Below, in pieces: positions 61,903-64,000 of a stretch of 64,000 bases of DNA. The stretch is taken from assembly GCF_027912495.1 (NCBI RefSeq), contig NZ_CP115463.1, positions 3,174,501-3,238,500 on the forward strand. The letters run 5' to 3'. The position numbers and the translations under genes were made by a program. This DNA is from Caulobacter sp. NIBR1757 (GTDB lineage Bacteria > Pseudomonadota > Alphaproteobacteria > Caulobacterales > Caulobacteraceae). Numbering within the stretch: the stretch's first letter is position 1; each line of letters begins with the position of its first letter. The notes below the pieces were generated by a model. That model saw nothing but the letters and a program-made list of their open reading frames with translations, made no database searches and was not told the origin of the DNA.

Positions 61903-62573
61903 TTGCGGGCATCCTTCGTGGCTTGTTTGGCGAGGTTCTTCTGCTGCTGGTCCCGCTGCTGCTGGTCCCGCTGCTGCTGGGCCTGTTCCTCATCGGCTTC
62001 GTCATCGGAGGCCGGGTCGGGCTGCTGGGCGGCGCCAAGCGTGCCGGGGTCGAGGGCGACCTCGCGGCCGCTGAACTGCGAGGCGGCCGGCGGGGTCGGG
62101 ATGCGGTCGGGCGTGCCGCCCCACTCGCGAACGACGGAATAGGACCGCGGCGCGCTGTAGCCGTAGTTGGGTGTCCCGGCCAGCGGTGGCGGGCTGGGCG
62201 GCGGCGGCAGGCTGGGCGGCGTCGGCTGCGGGCCAGCGGCGGCGGGCTGCGCGGCAGGCGCGGGCGCGTCGTAGAGACTGGTCGGCAGGCGCGACGGCTC
62301 GGGCGCGCGTGAGGCCAGGACAGGCGGCGGTGCGGCAACGATGGCCGCCGGCGTGACCGGAGCGGCCCGCGGCGCGGCGGTGACCGGCTTGCCGGCCCAG
62401 CTCAGGGTGCGGCCGCGATAGTCGGTCGGTTCGCGGAGAGCGGGAGGGACCGGGCTGGAAGCGGCAATGACGGCGGCCGGCGGTGATTGGCTGCGGCTCG
62501 GGCCATAGCGGTCTTCGGCGGCCAGGGCGGCGCCGGGAAGACCGATCAACAGGAGGATGAGGCCAAGACGCAT
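61899..62573 (-). CDS. Exported Pro/Ala-rich protein
   Basis: 224 residues with a Sec signal (MRLGLILLLIGLPGAALAAE). The mature part is low-complexity: many Pro/Ala/Ser stretches, then a run of Gln-rich repeats (QQQRDQQQRDQQQKN) at the C-terminus. Only short segments look structured (ALREPTDYRGRTLSWAGKPV; PNYGYSAPRSYSVVREWGG). It is probably periplasmic or envelope-associated. Coupled to the DUF2336 gene by a 4-bp overlap. No family recognised. Confidence 0.65.
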   Translation of the reverse strand: MRLGLILLLIGLPGAALAAEDRYGPSRSQSPPAAVIAASSPVPPALREPTDYRGRTLSWAGKPVTAAPRAAPVTPAAIVAAPPPVLASRAPEPSRLPTSLYDAPAPAAQPAAAGPQPTPPSLPPPPSPPPLAGTPNYGYSAPRSYSVVREWGGTPDRIPTPPAASQFSGREVALDPGTLGAAQQPDPASDDEADEEQAQQQRDQQQRDQQQKNLAKQATKDARK

Positions 62574-62628
62574 GGGGGACCGGAGATTTGCTTCCCGCCA
62601 GTGTGCCCTGTTGCGGCTTAAGGGGCCC

Positions 62629-63396
62629 CTAACGCCCGCGCCACCAGGCGAGGATACGGCGCTCGAGGACGTCGACCGCCGCGTAGAGCAGCGCCGCCAT
62701 GATCGCCAGGGTGAACAGGGCGGCGAACACCCGGGCGGTCTGCAGCCGGTTGGCCGACTCGATGATCCGCCAGGCCAGGCCCTGAGCCCCGCCCGAGCCG
62801 GCCACGAACTCGGCGACCACCGCGCCGATGACGGCCAGGGCGGTGGCCACCTTGTGCCCCTCGACGAGGGCGGGGATGGCCGACGGCAGGCGCAGGCGGA
62901 TGAGGCTCTGCCAACGATCGGCCCCGTAGAGGGCGAACAGGCGCTTGAGGTCGGGATCGGCGGCGCGCAGGCCGGTGGCAGCCCCCGAATAGATGGGGAA
63001 GAAGGCGACGATGGTAGCCAGCACGATGATGGCGCGCTCGGGGTGGTCGAGGCCGGTCCAGATCATCACCAACGGGGCGATGGCGATGACCGGGGTGACC
63101 TGGATGGTGACGGCGACCGGCTGGATGGCCTTTTCGATCAGGGGCGAGAGGCCGCCCAGCAGGGCCAGGGTGCAGGCGCAGACGCTGGCCACGGCCAGGG
63201 CGGTCAGGGCCATCGACAGGGTGGTCCAGGCGGCGGTGGCCAGGGCCGGCCAGTCCTGCATCAGGCTGGTCCAGACGGCGCTGGGCGCGGGCAGCAGGTA
63301 GACGGGCACGGCCAGGGCGCGGCAGGCGATCTCCCAGCCGGCCAGCAGGACAACGACGAGGGCCAGCGGGGCGAGGATGTCGATCAGGCGCTTCAT
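62629..63396 (-). CDS. ABC transporter permease (NitT/TauT type)
   Basis: A 255-residue inner-membrane permease with about six helices. The cytoplasmic EAA-like loop reads LFALYGADRWQSLIRLRLPSAIPALVEG, contacting the ATPase. The overall pattern (LLPAPSAVWTSL near the N-terminus) is that of nitrate/sulfonate/thiamine-precursor type uptake systems. ATG at 63396 overlaps the ATPase stop by 4 bp. The substrate-binding protein gene is not in the window. Confidence 0.9.
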   Translation of the reverse strand: MKRLIDILAPLALVVVLLAGWEIACRALAVPVYLLPAPSAVWTSLMQDWPALATAAWTTLSMALTALAVASVCACTLALLGGLSPLIEKAIQPVAVTIQVTPVIAIAPLVMIWTGLDHPERAIIVLATIVAFFPIYSGAATGLRAADPDLKRLFALYGADRWQSLIRLRLPSAIPALVEGHKVATALAVIGAVVAEFVAGSGGAQGLAWRIIESANRLQTARVFAALFTLAIMAALLYAAVDVLERRILAWWRGR

Positions 63397-64000
63397 GCGA
63401 CGCCCCCGGCCAGCAGGCGGGAGATGGCCTCGGCCGCCTGGCGGAAACCGGCGGTGGTGCGGAAGCCCTCGGGGCGCGGCATCGGGCCTTCGATAGCCAG
63501 CTGGCCGGCGATGCGGCCGGGGCCGGGCGTCATGACCACCACGCGAGAGGCCATGTAGACGGCCTCCTCGACATTGTGGGTGACGAACAGGATGGCGGGC
63601 TTGAACTCCGACCACAGGGCCAAGACATCGTCGGCCAGCCGCCGGCGGGTGATCTCGTCGAGGGCGGCGAAGGGCTCGTCGAGCAGCAGCAGGCGGGGCT
63701 TGGTCGCCAGAGCCCGGGCGAGCGAGACCCGCATGGCCATGCCGCCCGACAGCTGGGCGGGGCGTGTGTCCTCGGCGCCGGCCAGGCCGACCTTGGCCAG
63801 CCAGTCGGCGGCCAGGGCCCGGGCCTCCTTGCGCGGCATGCTGGCCAGTTCGAGCGGCAGAGCCACATTGCCGGCAGCGCTCAGCCAGGGGGCCAGGGTC
63901 GGGGCCTGGAAGACCAGGGCGGTTTCGCCGCGTTCCGTCGCCCGGGTCACCGTCCCCCGCGTCGGCGCCTCAAGGCCGGCCAGCAGCCGCATGGCGGTGG
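63393..64000 (-). CDS. ABC transporter ATP-binding protein, 5' end outside window
   Basis: The visible ~202 residues start just after the Walker A loop (frame enters as TAMRLLAGLEAPTRG). The Q-loop (LVFQAPTLAPWLS), signature LSGGMAMRVSLARAL, Walker B RLLLLDEPFAALDE and H-loop VTHNVEEAV are intact. NitT/TauT-type ATPase of the adjacent permease, with translational coupling. The N-terminus with Walker A continues beyond base 64000. Confidence 0.93.
   Translation of the reverse strand, partial: TAMRLLAGLEAPTRGTVTRATERGETALVFQAPTLAPWLSAAGNVALPLELASMPRKEARALAADWLAKVGLAGAEDTRPAQLSGGMAMRVSLARALATKPRLLLLDEPFAALDEITRRRLADDVLALWSEFKPAILFVTHNVEEAVYMASRVVVMTPGPGRIAGQLAIEGPMPRPEGFRTTAGFRQAAEAISRLLAGGVA

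Overview
GC-rich chromosomal DNA (about 70% G+C by eye) from an alphaproteobacterium, most likely Caulobacterales/Caulobacteraceae. The support is the cycHJKL (ccmI-E-F-H)-degP-two-component-glnE gene order, FeuP/FeuQ-like regulators, HisKA_2/HWE-type kinases, a DUF2336 protein and typical GC-rich intergenic repeats. No tRNA, rRNA, CRISPR array, integrase or transposase gene was seen.

0-19.7 kb is mostly cell-envelope and sugar-nucleotide metabolism. It holds a 5'-truncated hexose-phosphate mutase, ugd, an MFS permease, a DUF969-DUF979-DUF2891 transporter operon, divergent glmM and glmS, a small lipoprotein, galU, an SDR epimerase, a patatin-like lipase, an alpha/beta hydrolase, and GT4 and GT9 glycosyltransferases. 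infC follows, read here with an AUU start and a strong terminator, and then a secreted S9 peptidase.

19.7-25.8 kb is the first highlight: an R-body (refractile body) locus on the minus strand. It has seven clear RebB-family proteins, three of them nearly identical tandem copies. Two further small proteins carry diverged RebB-like cores and three have no recognisable family. A sigma-70-family factor gene lies at the downstream end, and a divergent small protein with a PD-(D/E)XK-like motif at the upstream end. A strong inverted repeat sits in front of the operon.

25.8-48 kb is core and regulatory. It holds an MFS pump, an ECF sigma/anti-sigma/periplasmic sensor set, an EF-hand protein, glnE, and a two-component system whose regulator and kinase genes are separated by a ParDE-like toxin-antitoxin pair. 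DegP, the cytochrome c maturation operon, a FeuPQ-like pair with a PepSY protein, a DnaJ-type chaperone, a HisKA_2 kinase and an SDR follow.

48.7-52.6 kb is the second highlight: one conspicuously AT-richer gene for a 1276-residue protein. It combines a Rad50/SMC-like ATPase with a CxxC zinc hook and, as I read it, two tandem C-terminal LexA/CI-like (S24) domains. The first lacks the Ser-Lys dyad and the second keeps it. It looks like a horizontally acquired, probably defensive, single-gene system.

52.6-64 kb holds a GlsB-type membrane protein, a HisKA_2 kinase next to a receiver with Asn at the phospho-acceptor site, a YcgN protein, PBP1A, two exported or orphan proteins, a DUF2336 protein, a Pro-rich exported protein and a NitT/TauT-type ABC transporter cut by the window end.

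Three dispersed intergenic copies of a perfect 18-bp palindrome (AATATGTCTAGACATATT) and two copies of a ~200-bp inverted-arm repeat are unexplained structures that cut across these regions.
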